Source: Protopterus annectens
Lineage: Eukaryota; Chordata; Ceratodontiformes; Protopteridae
Direction of reading: 5' to 3'
Length of the DNA: 64,000 bases
Assembly: GCF_019279795.1 (NCBI RefSeq)
Contig: NC_056729.1
Location: 1,867,503,439 to 1,867,567,438, forward strand
The position numbers and the translations under genes were made by a program. How positions within the stretch are numbered: the first letter of the stretch is position 1; every line of letters starts with the position of its first letter. The notes beneath the pieces are model-generated. The model did not search any database. It had not been told where the DNA came from and saw nothing but the letters and a program-made list of their open reading frames with translations. Below, in pieces: positions 22,003-31,841 of this stretch.

Positions 22003-23027
22003 TGAGGAGTCATACATTGGATCCAGAAGTTGTACACATCTTATCCTCGGCCCACAAGTCTGCTACAAAGAAATTGTATTCTAACAAATGGAAAAGATTT
22101 GCTATTTGGGCTCAACTCCAGGGCCTGGATCCCATCACTATTCCCGTATCTGAAGTACTGAAATTTCTAACTTCTCTTTTTAATCAAGGCTCTTCAGTCT
22201 CTACCATCAAGGTTCAATTGGCAGCTATTTCCAATTTTCACGAATCTATAAACCCACCTTTAATGAGCAACAGATTATGTAAGACCTTCTTGAAAGGAGC
22301 TGCGCTTTTAAGACCTCCGATTTCCCATCCTGCTCCTCCATGGGATCTCGATGTGGTGTTACGCGCCTTAACTTCCTTCCCCTTCGAACCGGCAGCGACA
22401 TGTGATTTAAAATTTCTATCGTGGAAGACTGCCTTTCTGGTGGCGATTACTTCTGCCAGAAGGGTTTCAGAGCTTCAGGCTTTGTCTGTAAAACCTCCGT
22501 ACTTGATTTTTCACAAAGACAGAGTATCTCTCAGGCCAAATCCTTCCTTTGTCCCTAAAGTCTGTTCCAGTTTCTGCCTACAGCAATCATTAGAACTTCC
22601 AGTCTTCTTTCCGAAGTATTCTAACAAAGCGGAATTCATATTCCACACATTGGATGTCCACAGGCAGCTGTGTTTTTATTTAGATAGGACCAAACAAACA
22701 AGGAAAACAGATCAGTTGTTTGTATCCTTTGCAGACAATAAACTGGGCAAAGCCGTCACAAAGGTCACTATTGCCAAATGGATCAGGGACTGTATTACTC
22801 AAGCTTATTCTTATTCTAACAAAGAGCTTACCACCTCTGTCAAAGCTCATTCTACAAGGGCTATGGCTACTTCGATAGCATTTCATTCTAAGCTTGCCAT
22901 TAGTGACATCTGTGCTGCGGCTACATGGTCTTCCCCGCACACTTTCATTTCCCACTACAAATTGGATGTGGCATCTAGAGGACGAGCTTCATTTGGTTCC
23001 ACAGTGCTCAGGAGTGTTTTCCAATGA
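21894..23027 (+). CDS. DIRS-1 tyrosine recombinase (YR)
   Basis: The YR integrates the circular DNA copy of the element. The ATG at 21894 is the last one before the conserved domain, but the frame is open from 21027, overlapping the RNase H frame, so the real start may lie upstream or depend on frameshifting. The core-binding half reads SATKKLYSNKWKRFAIWAQL and SVSTIKVQLAAISNFHESI. The catalytic half keeps Arg in TSARRVSELQAL (22449-22484), the HxxR box in KAHSTRAMATS (22842-22874) and the nucleophile Tyr in FISHYKLDV (22956-22958). The last residues, RASFGSTVLRSVFQ, match DIRS-2. No stop or frameshift is seen, so this is the best preserved gene in the window. Confidence 0.92.
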   Translation: MVPGSDPRPFGSSVGTIPPVPTHLKIDGLAPPLPTIVRSHTLDPEVVHILSSAHKSATKKLYSNKWKRFAIWAQLQGLDPITIPVSEVLKFLTSLFNQGSSVSTIKVQLAAISNFHESINPPLMSNRLCKTFLKGAALLRPPISHPAPPWDLDVVLRALTSFPFEPAATCDLKFLSWKTAFLVAITSARRVSELQALSVKPPYLIFHKDRVSLRPNPSFVPKVCSSFCLQQSLELPVFFPKYSNKAEFIFHTLDVHRQLCFYLDRTKQTRKTDQLFVSFADNKLGKAVTKVTIAKWIRDCITQAYSYSNKELTTSVKAHSTRAMATSIAFHSKLAISDICAAATWSSPHTFISHYKLDVASRGRASFGSTVLRSVFQ

Positions 23028-23060
23028 GCCACCCAGGATTTAGGTGCTAGGGACGTGGTC

Positions 23061-23155
23061 CCATCAGTATTGAATGTAGGCAAGATAGGATCACATAACA
23101 TCTTTTAGTTATGTACTTACCATAACTTTAGATGTTTGGGATCCATCTCACCTAC
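23061..23155 (+). repeat. DIRS-1 internal complementary region (ICR)
   Basis: Positions 23061-23104 are the reverse complement of the extreme left end (17241-17285). Positions 23104-23155 are the reverse complement of the extreme right end (about 23425-23476). Between them lies GTTATGTACTTACCATAAC (23108-23126). In DIRS elements this region acts as a splint that aligns the two ends of the cDNA for circle formation. Confidence 0.95.
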
Positions 23156-23296
23156 ACTCCTAATAACCCACCCTCCTTCCCCCTTCCTTGGAGATCAGAG
23201 GATATCAGAAGGTCCGAATCCTGTTGTTTCATCTTGAAACATCTAACAATGTTATATAAACAAGTTGTGCATGTGTGCATGAATGCGGACAAAGAA

Positions 23297-23476
23297 GATC
23301 TGGGGGATTAGTGGTGGTGCATCCTGGGATAAGAAATAGCTCAGCCAATAAGAGGCCTCGCTCTATAGCATAGCGTGCCGAGTCAGAGCCGAGGGATCGG
23401 CTCCGAGCCCATCAGTATTGAATGTAGGCGAGATGGATCCCAAACATCTAAAGTTATAGTAAGTACATAACTAAAA
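23297..23476 (-). repeat. DIRS-1 right ITR
   Basis: This is the inverted copy of the left ITR: GATCTGGGGGATTAGTGGTG through GCCCATCAGTATTGAATGTA. It is followed by a unique extreme end, GGATCCCAAACATCTAAAG, GTTATAGTAAGTACATAAC (23453-23471) and TAAAA. The end of DIRS-2 follows at once. Confidence 0.93.
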
Positions 23477-23529
23477 GTTATGTACCTACCATAACGTTCC
23501 ATGTTAGTTGTCTTCTCTCGCCTTCTTTC

Positions 23530-23660
23530 TTGCTTGATGGGTTCGGAGCCGATCCTCGGCTCCAACTCGGCACTTTGCTAAGCTCGAGAGTCACTTTTAC
23601 CAGCTCGAGGCAGCCCCATATCCCATGATGCAAGGCGGTAAGTACCCAGATCTCGTTTGG
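23530..23660 (+). repeat. DIRS-2 right ITR
   Basis: From TTGCTTGATGGGTTCGGAGC to ACCCAGATCTCGTTTG, this is the inverted counterpart of 29590-29722, sharing CTCGAGAGTCACTTTTACCA and CCCATATCCCATGATGCAAG. Confidence 0.93.
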
Positions 23661-23840
23661 TATCTATAAGCAATAACACCTAGCACAAAAAACTTCCCAG
23701 AAGGAAAGAAAGGCAAAAAGCCTAAAGGATGGGCTATAAGGTAGACCAGAACTAGCTGGTCTTAAGAAGCATTCTTCCATATAGGGAGAAAAAGGTCTGT
23801 CCAGGGCAGGGGGTAGGAGGGAGGGTCGCAAGAAAGAAGG

Positions 23841-23932
23841 CGAGAGAAGACAACTAACATGGAACATTATGGTAGGTACATAACTTCTCAATGTTAAGTT
23901 GTCAATCTCGCCTTCATTCTTGCTTGATGGGA
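23841..23932 (+). repeat. DIRS-2 internal complementary region (ICR)
   Basis: CGAGAGAAGACAACTAACAT through GGTAGGTACATAAC (23841-23884) is the reverse complement of the right end at 23477-23520. ATGTTAAGTTGTCAATCTCG and onward (about 23891-23932) is the reverse complement of the left end at 29700-29742. This is the same splint design as in DIRS-1. Confidence 0.93.
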
Positions 23933-23963
23933 CAGCGTCCCTAGCACCTCTATCCTGGGTGGC

Positions 23964-25010
23964 TCAATGGAACAGACTCTTGAGAACTGTAGAGCCAAAA
24001 CTGGCTCTATCCCTGGAGGCCAAATCCAATTTGTAATGAGAAACAAAGGTATGAGGAGTGGCCCAAGTGGCTGCTGCACAAATAGTGTCTAATGGAAGTC
24101 TAGCCTGAAAAGCTGTAGAAGTGGCTAAGCTTCTGGTTGAATGCGCTTTAGGTTTTGAGCACAGCTGTTTTCCCCTGAGCTGATAGATTTCGGAGATGGT
24201 GGAAGAAAGCCATCTAGATAAGGTCACTTTGGAGACAGGAAGGCCTTTCTTGTTTTCAGCATAAGAAAGAAAGAGCTGATCGATTTCCTGAATTGTTTTG
24301 TTCTGTCCAAATAATATCTGAGTTGGCGGTGAACATCAAGATAATGTAATTTTTGTTCCGATCTGTTTGAGTAATTAGGAAAAATACAGGAGGTCAATAG
24401 ATTGGTTCAAATTATTTTGAGGCCACCTTAGGCAAAAGGTTGGATTAGTTCTCAAGGATACCCTGTCTTTGTGGAAGACCAAATAAGGGGACGAACAGAA
24501 AGAGCATGAAGTTCTGACACTCTCCTTGCGAGGTAATAGCAACAAGGAAGAGCGTTTTCCATGAAAGAAATTTCAGGGAACATGAAACAGCTGGCTCGAA
24601 GGGAGGAAGGATTAAGGCTGTCAGCACTAGATTTAGGTCCCACTGAGGAGGAGGACTCCTGACTGGAGGTTTCAGGAGAAAAATTCCTTTTAGAAAGGCT
24701 CTACAAAGCCTGTGGGACATAATGTTGTGATCTGCAAACCCTACATGAAAATTCGAGATAGCAGCCAACTGAACTTTGACCGTGGAAGATGAAGAGCCCG
24801 AGTGAAAGATTTCCGCTAAGAAATCCAAAACTGCTTGAACAGGGGCAGTAAAGGGATCTATATTTTTAGCTTTTGCCCAACAAGAGAAGCGTTTCCACTT
24901 GCTGGTATAAATCTTTCTAGTAGAGGATTTAAGGGAAGCCACTATGATATCCCTAACAGGATTAGAGATCAAAGGAAGCCTGGCTAAGGAAGGAAGTGGA
25001 GCAACCATGC
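23964..25010 (-). pseudogene. DIRS-2 tyrosine recombinase, frameshifted
   Basis: On the minus strand, from about 25010: STRKIYTSKWKRFSCWAKAK, SSTVKVQLAAISNFHVGF, LKFLSWKTLFLVAITS. A frameshift near 24520 follows, at LARRVSELHALSVRP, which holds the catalytic Arg. A decayed middle part comes next, then TLSRWLSSTISEIYQ, KAHSTRSLATSTAF (HxxR box, about 24140) and FVSHYKLDLASRDRASFGS (nucleophile Tyr near 24035), ending at 23964. Catalytic residues remain in separate frames, so the protein cannot be made from this copy. As in DIRS-1, the YR frame is open far upstream (to 25575), over the RNase H region. Confidence 0.9.
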
Positions 25011-26900
25011 TGTGAGGTTGAGAGAAGGAATAGAGCGATGCAGCTGACCCGATTGGTGAATCAGAAGGTCTGGCACTGGGTCCAGATGCCACGGCTGCAC
25101 CAATAGGTGATGATGGAGGAACGGAAACCAAATTTGTCGAGGCCAATAGGGAGCAATGAGAATCATTTTGGCTCTCAAAACGGTGGCTTTCTGGAGTACT
25201 TGTGGAATCAACGGAAAGGGAGGAAAGGCATAAAGAAGTCCCTGGGGCCAATCCTGGGTTAGAGCATCTCTGGGGGGATGGCCTGGCAGTGGGAAGAGAG
25301 AAAAGAAGTCTGGGCATTTGCTGTTTTGGGGAGTAGCAAAAAGATCGCAACATGGGCCCCATTCTAGAAAAATCTCCTCCACTATAGATTGTTTGAGAGA
25401 CCACTCGTGAGGCATGAGAATAGCTCTGCTCAATCTGTCCGCTAGAATGTTGGTTTTCCCAGGGATATGCGTTGCTACCAGAAACCGATGAGAGGAGATT
25501 GCCCATTGCCAAAGTCAGAGAGCTTCTCGACACAAGGGGTAGGACTTGGTTCCGCCCTGTTTGTTGATATACCATACTACAGACATGTTGTCTGTGTGAA
25601 CTGCAATTGTTCCCAAGGGAAGAAAGTCATTGAGGGCTTGCAACGTTAAAAGCACTGCTCTCATCTCTAGGACATTTATGTGCAGGTGGTATTCGAACGG
25701 TTGCCACGTCCCATGAACCATCCTGCCCTGATAATGACCCCCCCACCCGATCAGGGAGGCGTCCGTAGTGACTGTGGCTACGGCGGCCGGGGATACAAAG
25801 GGTCTGCCTTGATGAATCTGGGGAGAAGAAATCCACCATGATAGATGATTTTTGCAAGTTTGTGTCACCAGGATTTGGTGACGCATGGGAAGTTGTTGGT
25901 AAGACCACTGGGTGAACAACATCCATTGAAGAAGACGCATGTAGAAGCGGGCCAGGGGAAGAAGGGTAATGGCGCAGCCATGAGGCCCAACACCTTCAGA
26001 ACCATTCTGGCTTGCACCTTTTTGCAGGCAAGGATGATCCTCACGTGACTTTGGATATCTGAGATTCTTTGGTCTGTGAGGGTTGCTGACATCCGAACAG
26101 TGTTTAAGTTTGCGCCTATGAAAGTAATAGACTGGCAGGGCAATAAGGAGGATTTTTCATAGTTGATCGAAATTCCTAATTGAGTGCAGAGATTTAGGGT
26201 GTAATCCCTGGCTTGAAGAAGTTGATGCCTGGTGGTGGCTGAAAGGAGCCAGTCGTCGAGATACGGAAACACCTGGAATCCTTGACGTCTCAGGTGAGCC
26301 GTGACCACTGCCATACATTTGGTGAACACTCTGGGGCTGTAGTGAGACCAAAGGGCAGGGCTCTGAATTGAAAATGACTGGACCCCAGCCGAAAGCGGAG
26401 AAACCTTCTGGGCGTCTGTGAATTTTATGTGATAGTACACGTCCTGAAGGTCTATTGAGCACATCCAGTTGTCCTTTTCTAGGAAGGGCAAAATTGATTG
26501 AAGTGTGACCATTGAATCTTGTCTTCCTCACAGACTTGAGTCTGCTGAGATCCAATATTGGTCTCCAGTCTCCCGTCTTTTGGGGACCAAAAGAATCTTG
26601 AGTAGATTCCGGGCTCTGAATGGTCTGTTGTAACTGGCTGAATGGCCCTTTTTGTAGAAGCTTTGATACTTCTAACTTTGCAATTTCCCTTAGACCGGGT
26701 GGCACATCTGGAAGGGAATTTTTGTGAGTGAAAGGACTTTCCTCGAAAGGAATCTTGTAACCCTCGGATATGATCGACTGTACCCATCTGTCTTGAGAGA
26801 GGGAACGCCAGGCTTCTGGGTACAGCGATAGTCTTCCCCCGACTGCCTCCAAGGATGGACAGTCGGGCAACATCTCAGGGATGCTGGAAGGGCTTGTCAG
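24984..26900 (-). pseudogene. DIRS-2 RT, RNase H and methyltransferase-like ORF, frameshifted
   Basis: Reading down the minus strand: DRWVQSIISEGYKIPFEE (about 26790), KTGDWRPILDLSRLKSVRK, a frameshift, NWMCSIDLQDVYYHI, another shift, VFTKCMAVVTAHLRRQGF and FPYLDDWLLSAT (YLDD near 26258). RNase H at about 25790-25460 has VTTDASLIGWGGHYQGR, INVLEMRAVLLTLQALN and VHTDNMSVVWYINKQGG, followed after a break by ADRLSRAILMPHEWSL. The methyltransferase-like domain, CCDLFATPQNSKCPDFFSL with MILIAPYWPRQIWFPFL, runs to about 25070, and the frame ends at 24984. The domain order is identical to DIRS-1. Multiple shifts make it non-functional. Confidence 0.9.
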
Positions 26901-29284
26901 AGAGAGGCTCTCTGCTTCCCTGGTTTTGTGGACCCCCACTGCCTCTAGAGCGGCGTCTGTTATTATTACCCCCTCTGTCTCTAGAGGTAAACTGACCACG
27001 TGCGTCTGGCGTGACTCCCTGGGATTTACGGAACCACATTTTTCCGCCCTTCTGACCTTTGGGGTAAGGTCTAGAGGGGGTAGAAAAATGGACCCCTACG
27101 GCAGAAAGAGTCTTGCCGTCCTGCTCACACCTGGTCAATGTATCCTTCACTTGAGGGCCAAACAATGCTGACCCATCAAAGGGAGAATTCGTGAAGGACG
27201 CCTTAAAGGGATCTGCAAAATTACAGAGCCGCATCCAGGATTGACGTCTAAGAGCCACTCCTGTACCTGCGGCTCTACTCGCTCCATCTGTTGCATAGGA
27301 GATCAGTCGCATGGAGGAGTTAGTTATAGAATTAAGGATTCCTAGCTAAGAAGCAATCTTTTCTTGAGCCCCTGCAGTCGTAGGATCCTGCACTACTTCA
27401 CCTAGTTCCTTAAGGATGTCCCTTTGGAGTCTGGTGAAGTGACATAAATAGTTCAGCGAACGCATGGCAAAGGTCGTTGAGGAGAACATCTGCTTACCAT
27501 ACCTATCCATGGTCCTAGAATCCTTATTAGGAGGATGGACTGGTACGGAAGGATCTGCAAGTTCCTTCTTAGTGGCGGCCGCCACCACCATGGCATCAAC
27601 AGGGACACCTTTTGTAAGGAATTGCTTTTCAGAAGGGGCTGTAATAAATTTAGACGGCCTCTTAGGAACTGGCTCTACAGAATCAGGAGCAGCCCAAGCC
27701 TTCGAGCAATAACCTCCATAAGGGGTCGAAGGTGGAGACACCCAGGAGGTGGAGGGTCGAGATCCAAACGCCTCTAGGTATACCGACTCATCCTCGGAGG
27801 GATTTATGGAGGGCCAGTTTCCTCTGTTTTAGGAGTTCTAGGATGTCTGAAAGGAGACATCCTCAGAGGGGGATCTTGGAGATCCCTCCGACTCATCTAA
27901 GTCGGTATCTGAAGTGGTAGACTCAGGGGAGTCCAGGTGTTTCCTCTTACAAGTCCTCTTGCGTGGAGGATCTCCTGACTGGTCAGGAGAATCCTCGGAA
28001 GAGGGGGTTCTTCCCAGTGGGGAAACCTGAGGCGGTGGATCTCTAGGTCCGGGAGCAAGAGATGGAAGAGATATCGACAGGCACTGTAGAGGGAGGAGCT
28101 AAGGGAATAGACTGCTGACTGAGCCCAGTGGCCAGCACACTCCATCACCTCGAAGGCCCCCCTCCCAGGGAGATCCGAGAGAACCCGTTCCGAAGAAACT
28201 GGGACTCCCGGGCCCACCGAAAGGGAAGGCTCCGAGGCAGATGTCGGAGCCGAGCTCACCAAGGCCGAAGCTCCAAGGGGAAGAGCGGGGTCAGACAAGG
28301 GTCCGATGCCACTCACCCCCTCGGAGGAGACCAGGAAGCCCGACCACGAATACCTCAAGGAAGGTCTCGAGGAGGAGATAAGAGTAGATGCTGAAGGTGC
28401 AGAAGGAGGGTATCTGCCCCTCAGCCATAGCCGTAACTATTCCCGTAGACTCCAGCTCCAAACTCTGTGGTAGAGTCGAAGGAGGAACTTGAAGGGGGTG
28501 TGGACTAATAGTCGTCTGTTGAGACGGACTATGAAGCATCTGGGCCAGTGCCTGTGATTTTAATAATCTGCTTACCACCCTCTCTAAATCATGGTCAGAT
28601 AACCTGGACGACCTAGATGATCGGCTCCGATGGCTCCGTTCCGAAAGAAGAGGTGAGGCCGGAGCAGACAGAATCGGTTCCAAAGAGGGGGACCTGGACC
28701 TCTTCCTCGAAGGAACCATCGGAGCCGACAAACCCACTAATCCAGTCGGAGCCGATAACTTTTCGTCTCCGAGAGAAGATCTAGATGCATCGTCTCCAGC
28801 CGGAGCCGATGCAGGCATCGAAATAGCGGTGCCGGAGCCGGTCGGCCGACACGGCCTGAGCCACATGGTGGTCGGAGCCAGTACGGAACCGACACCAAAG
28901 TGACCAAGAAGTATCGGCACCGATAGCCATCGGTGCGAAGATTTACCAGGTCGGATCGGCTCCAGCCGGAGCCGATCTCGACTCCGACATAGTCGGAGCC
29001 AAGGCCAAAGGCTTTGGTACAGAAGTCTGGGCCTTAGACTTGGAAGGCTTTCTCGGAGCTGATTTGGCCGGGGAGCCCTCCGGTTTAAGGAGTCCCCTTA
29101 AAATAAGTTTGTTTCTCCTTTCCTGCAGGACTCTCTGGCTAAAAGAATGACATATTGCACAGGAGTCCTGCAGGTGGAGAGGTCCCAGGCAGTATAAGCA
29201 AGAAGTGTGACCGTCTGTCAGAGACTTCTTCTGACAGCACGAGTCACACTTCTTAAAGCCTGAGACCCTCTGCTCTTTGGACAT
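26875..29284 (-). pseudogene. DIRS-2 gag-like ORF1, frameshifted
   Basis: The ATG at 29284 (MSKEQRVSGF) is chosen by match to DIRS-1. The cysteine pattern CDSC...TSCLYCLG...HLQDSCAICHSF follows, then RVLQERRNKLILRGLLKPEG, which is very close to DIRS-1. The middle part is a long Ser/Pro-rich stretch with SAP/SEP repeats spread over three frames (28920-27900). The C-terminal part has PDSVEPVPKRPSKFITAPSE, RSLNYLCHFTRLQRDILKEL and MRLISYATDGASRA, matching DIRS-1. At least four frame breaks are needed to read it through. Confidence 0.85.
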
Positions 29285-29374
29285 AGTGGACACAAAAACA
29301 GAAACACACAGTCCCAAACAAACAATTAAAATTAAAGTGTAAACAGTAAAAACCTCACACACACACACCCTAAC

Positions 29375-29389
29375 GGGGGGGGGGGGGGG
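29375..29389 (+). repeat. 15-bp G run in DIRS-2 leader
   Basis: An uninterrupted run of 15 G lies next to an (AC)n tract, just upstream of the gag start of DIRS-2. It may be a slippage-prone tract or partly a sequencing artefact. Confidence 0.8.
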
Positions 29390-29589
29390 AATGGGAGGGA
29401 AGGAAGGACTGACTAAAAAAAATTAAGGAGGAAGGATAATTTTAGTCAAAAAGGAGCTTACAATTAACTAAAAATGAAAGATTTCTAAGAAAAAATAGTT
29501 TAAAAGTGAAAAGGGGCTAAAAGCAGTTTAAATTTAAACACTTACCAGGAGCTGGTAAAAGGAGGACCTCATCAGCGAAGCGGCAAACG

Positions 29590-29743
29590 AGATCTGGGTA
29601 CTTACCGCCTTGCATCATGGGATATGGGGCTGCCTCGAGCTGGTAAAAGTGACTCTCGAGCTTAGCAAAGTGCCGAGTCGGAGCCGAGGATAGGCTCCGA
29701 ACCCATCAAGCAAGAATGAAGGCGAGATTGACAACTTAACATC
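29590..29743 (-). repeat. DIRS-2 left ITR and outer end
   Basis: AGATCTGGGTACTTACCGCC through GCTCCGAACCCATCAAGC is the inverted copy of 23530-23660. The extreme end, AATGAAGGCGAGATTGACAA and CTTAACAT, is matched by the ICR. Confidence 0.93.
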
Positions 29744-30154
29744 TCATGTTCACAACATGGTATTGGTTATATAGCATTAATCATAGATTTCTGACCATAT
29801 ATTATTATTACATGTCATTTGTGTGTATGTGTACTGACACTGCTTTCAAATAATTTCCAGATAAGCGGGTGATACATATAAGCATGTACCTGTTGCCTTT
29901 GACATAGCATGTGTGTGTGACATCAGCATTCCATTACACATCTGTTTGGGTTGTGTACACCTACTTGTGTAGGTAGCAGCCCACTTGCTGCCTCATTACA
30001 GTACTGTTCTTGGTTGTTCACCTTTCACATACATGGTCAGAGGTTCTGTTCTGTCCTCTGCTGGCACTCTCCAGCATTCTAGGGGCTGCATTTGTACATC
30101 TGTGATGTTACTTGGCTTATACTTGCACTGCCCACATGCATGGTCAGAGGGTCT
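29744..30154. other. Unassigned DNA
   Basis: I recognise no gene or repeat. This is the flank right of the DIRS pair. Confidence 0.5.
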
Positions 30155-30900
30155 GTTCTACTTACTGTTTATTTCTGACCTTGTCTGTTTTATCTTACCT
30201 CTCCTTACTGTTTATTTCTGACCTTTGTCTGTCGTGCTGTGATACTTGTTATATGGGTATACCTGTTGTGTTGGCGATCCTTACTGTTTATTTCTGACGT
30301 TTCTCTGTCATGTGCTGTGATACTTGTTATATGGGTAGACCTGCTGTGTTACCTCTCCTTACTGTTTATTTCTGACCTTTCTCTGTCATGTGCTGTGATA
30401 CTTGTTATATGGGTAGACCTGCTGTGTTGCCTCTCCTTACTGTTTATTTCTGACCTTTGTCTGTCATGTGCTGTGATACTTGTTATATGGGTAGACCTGC
30501 TGTGTTACCTCTCCTTACTGTTTATTTCTGACGTTTCTCTGTCATGTGCTGTGATACTTGTTATATGGGTAGACCTGCTGTGTTACCTCTCCTTACTGTT
30601 TATTTCTGACCTTTCTCTGTCATGTGCTGTGATACTTGTTATATGGGTAGACCTGCTGTGTTGCCTCTCCTTACTGTTTATTTCTGACCTTTCTCTGTCA
30701 TGTGCTGTGATACTTGTTATATGGGTAGACCTGCTGTGTTACCTCTCCTTACTGTTTATTTCTGACGTTTCTCTGTCATGTGCTGTGATACTTGTTATAT
30801 GGGTAGACCTGCTGTGTTGCCTCTCCTTACTGTTTATTTCTGACCTTTCTCTGTCATGTGCTGTGATACTTGTTATATGGGTAGACCTGCTGTGTTGGCG
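30155..30900. repeat. Tandem array, 78-bp unit, about 9 copies
   Basis: TTACTGTTTATTTCTGACCT recurs at 30361, 30439, 30517 and so on, with CATGTGCTGTGATACTTGTT and ATGGGTAGACCTGCTGTGTT in each unit. 78 is divisible by three, so one frame stays open over the array and encodes a 26-residue hydrophobic repeat (VILVIWVDLLCYLSLLFISD). I treat this 299-codon frame (30239-31138) as a by-product of the repeat, not a gene. Confidence 0.95.
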
Positions 30901-31789
30901 ATCTCCTCTGTCCCTCTCTTTACCTTTCCTTCTATTCTTCAAAAAAATAATGGGGCCTATTCCCACCAAAAACATTACCTATGCCCCTCTGATTGTCCCC
31001 CAGACTTTCTTATTCCAACATACCTCTGGTGTGTCCCTCTTCTTCACCCATACCCCATGCGTTCTTTGCTTTTCCTTGGGTTTCTGGGTGTTACCTGTGT
31101 TCTCCACACATTTTTCACCCATGGTTAGCTACTGTTAACTGTGGCAATGTGGCTGTGATTGCCCTTGTTTTTTTTTAAATTGTTTTTTTAGAAATTTTAT
31201 GGATTCCATCAGAATCTGTAAGTGAAAGCAAGTATATTTTACTAATAAATCACTTACAGATATTACCTCATAGTTGTCTCTAAGAGAGATTGCTGTAGAT
31301 ATGTATTTACAAATGTCAGGCAGCTTAGATTGGGACAGTATTTCCATGTACATCATATTTTGAGAGACAATTTTCATGACTTACAGAGTAGCTATGACTG
31401 ATGTATATAAAGTGCGCCATTGCTACTGAGAAACTCTGTTATGAGGTGAGTTATTTTAAGTTCACTGAGGCATATTTACATATTACATGCTTATCTTCAA
31501 CTTATGTGCTGATATCCTAAGAATGTACCAGATTCCACACACTTTACAGAATCTGGTTCAGTATCTTTAAAAGATTAGTGCTGCCATGGCTTAGCTGGGA
31601 TCACACCATTAGAACTGTCACTACTACTTTTATAAATTACATCAAATGGAACTGTGACAATAACATTGTTTCTACAGCCATAGTTCCAAAGCTTGTCTTA
31701 TTTCCATAATCACCCAAGATGTTTACATGCAAGTTTACAATATATTTCATTACTGAAGTACTAATAGAAGTGAAAACTAGTAATGCAAA
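30901..31789. other. Unassigned DNA
   Basis: I recognise no gene, repeat or transposon. Confidence 0.5.
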
Positions 31790-31841
31790 GTGCGCGCGTG
31801 TGTGTGTGTGTGTGTGTGTGCGTGTGTGTGTGTGTGTGTGT
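31790..31841. repeat. (TG)n microsatellite
   Basis: An almost pure alternation of T and G over about 50 bp, with a GCGCGCG start and a single GCG interruption near 31820. Confidence 0.97.

Larger units (their letters stand above)
17241..23476 (+). mobile_element. DIRS-1: nearly complete DIRS retrotransposon
   Basis: This 6.2-kb element has all the structural parts of the DIRS order: a left ITR (17241-17395), a gag-like gene, RT/RNase H with a methyltransferase-like domain, an overlapping YR gene, an internal complementary region (23061-23155) and a right ITR (23297-23476). The ITRs are inverted copies of each other. The ICR is complementary first to the extreme left end and then to the extreme right end, as the family needs for making a circular intermediate. 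DIRS elements integrate by tyrosine recombinase and make no target duplication; none is seen. The gag and RT frames carry several breaks, while the YR is intact. Confidence 0.95.
23477..29743 (-). mobile_element. DIRS-2: nearly complete DIRS retrotransposon of another family
   Basis: This 6.3-kb element lies on the minus strand, tail to tail with DIRS-1. Its right end is at 23477 (GTTATGTACCTACCATAAC) and its left end near 29743. It carries ITRs (23530-23660 and 29590-29722), an ICR (23841-23932), gag, RT/RNase H/methyltransferase-like and YR genes in the same order as DIRS-1. Protein similarity to DIRS-1 is high in RT, RNase H and YR and low in the gag repeat region, and the terminal sequences differ, so it is a related but separate family. 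All genes have stops or shifts, so this copy is older than DIRS-1. Confidence 0.95.

Noticed and set aside
17241-29743. One large composite element or an LTR retrotransposon
   Set aside because: The ends are inverted, not direct, repeats. Each half has its own ICR and YR gene, and there is no integrase or protease. Two DIRS elements explain everything.
30239-31138. 299-codon hydrophobic frame as a membrane protein gene
   Set aside because: Nearly all of it is the 78-bp repeat, and the last part runs into unrelated sequence. No start context or homology is seen.
31585-31620. ATGGCTTAGCTGGGAT as a tRNA or SINE A box
   Set aside because: No B box follows at the right distance and no tRNA fold is possible.
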